Assembly (NCBI GenBank): GCA_031371615.1
Contig: JANMJY010000188.1
Span: 1-14,497, forward strand
Length of the DNA: 14,497 bases
Reading direction: 5' to 3'
Source: Gaiellasilicea sp031371615
GTDB taxonomy: Bacteria; Actinomycetota; Thermoleophilia; Gaiellales; Gaiellaceae
Shown: in pieces, positions 14,106 through 14,497 of the stretch
Position numbering within the stretch: position 1 is the first letter of the stretch
How the letters are laid out: every line of letters begins with the position of its first letter
Translations under genes and position numbers: made by a program
Notes under the pieces: model-generated
The model's database searches: none
What the model was told of the DNA's origin: nothing
The model's input: the letters and a program-made list of their open reading frames with translations, nothing else

Positions 14106-14497
<392 letters not shown>

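Overview
The window looks like chromosomal DNA of a high-GC actinobacterium. The dense gene packing, GTG/TTG starts, a DUF4081-GNAT protein of actinobacterial type and the style of the FtsH N-terminus suggest the class Thermoleophilia (Gaiellales/Solirubrobacterales-like). This placement is an inference from the sequence alone. I see no mobile element, phage gene, CRISPR array, rRNA or tRNA. Almost every base is coding, and no gene-free stretch exceeds about 125 bases.

Layout, left to right. (1) 1-3784, minus strand: an operon-like run in the transcription order DUF4081-GNAT acetyltransferase, histidine phosphatase, tilS, hpt, ftsH (cut by the window edge). Its last three genes form the tilS-hpt-ftsH cluster known from many bacteria. 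(2) 3816-5427, plus strand: deoD, starting 31 bases from the divergent GNAT gene, then a diacylglycerol/lipid-kinase-family gene. The kinase's conserved N-terminus has no ATG/GTG/TTG/CTG start and seems to begin at an ATT overlapping the deoD stop. (3) 5424-6461, minus: an L,D-transpeptidase lipoprotein followed by a small coiled-coil protein with a basic Ala/Lys/Pro tail. (4) 6574-6741, plus: a 55-residue His/Cys protein behind the most AT-rich spot of the window. (5) 6738-9604, minus: a DUF2339 polytopic membrane protein and a DUF3999 surface protein, translationally coupled. (6) 9650-10060, plus: a hotdog-fold acyl-CoA thioesterase. (7) 10044-11909, minus: a VanW-domain, peptidoglycan-binding-type protein. 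(8) 12033-14497, minus: acyl-CoA dehydrogenase (cut by the window edge), short-chain dehydrogenase, acyl-CoA dehydrogenase, probably part of a catabolic acyl-CoA oxidation cluster.

Themes. Purine salvage appears on both sides of the 3.8 kb divergent promoter: DeoD releases bases from nucleosides and Hpt turns hypoxanthine/guanine into nucleotides. Cell-envelope genes (L,D-transpeptidase, VanW protein, DUF2339/DUF3999 pair, lipid kinase) fill the middle. Acyl-CoA metabolism fills the right end and also includes the thioesterase.

No wholly new system is evident. The observations most worth checking are these. There is a recurring TANNNT hexamer 6-7 bases before start codons that lack a Shine-Dalgarno, which suggests widespread leaderless mRNAs. 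The lipid kinase has an apparent ATT start. A roughly 40-base double-hairpin element is duplicated on either side of one acyl-CoA dehydrogenase. The SDR carries a long insertion after beta-2, and the small His/Cys protein is uncharacterised.
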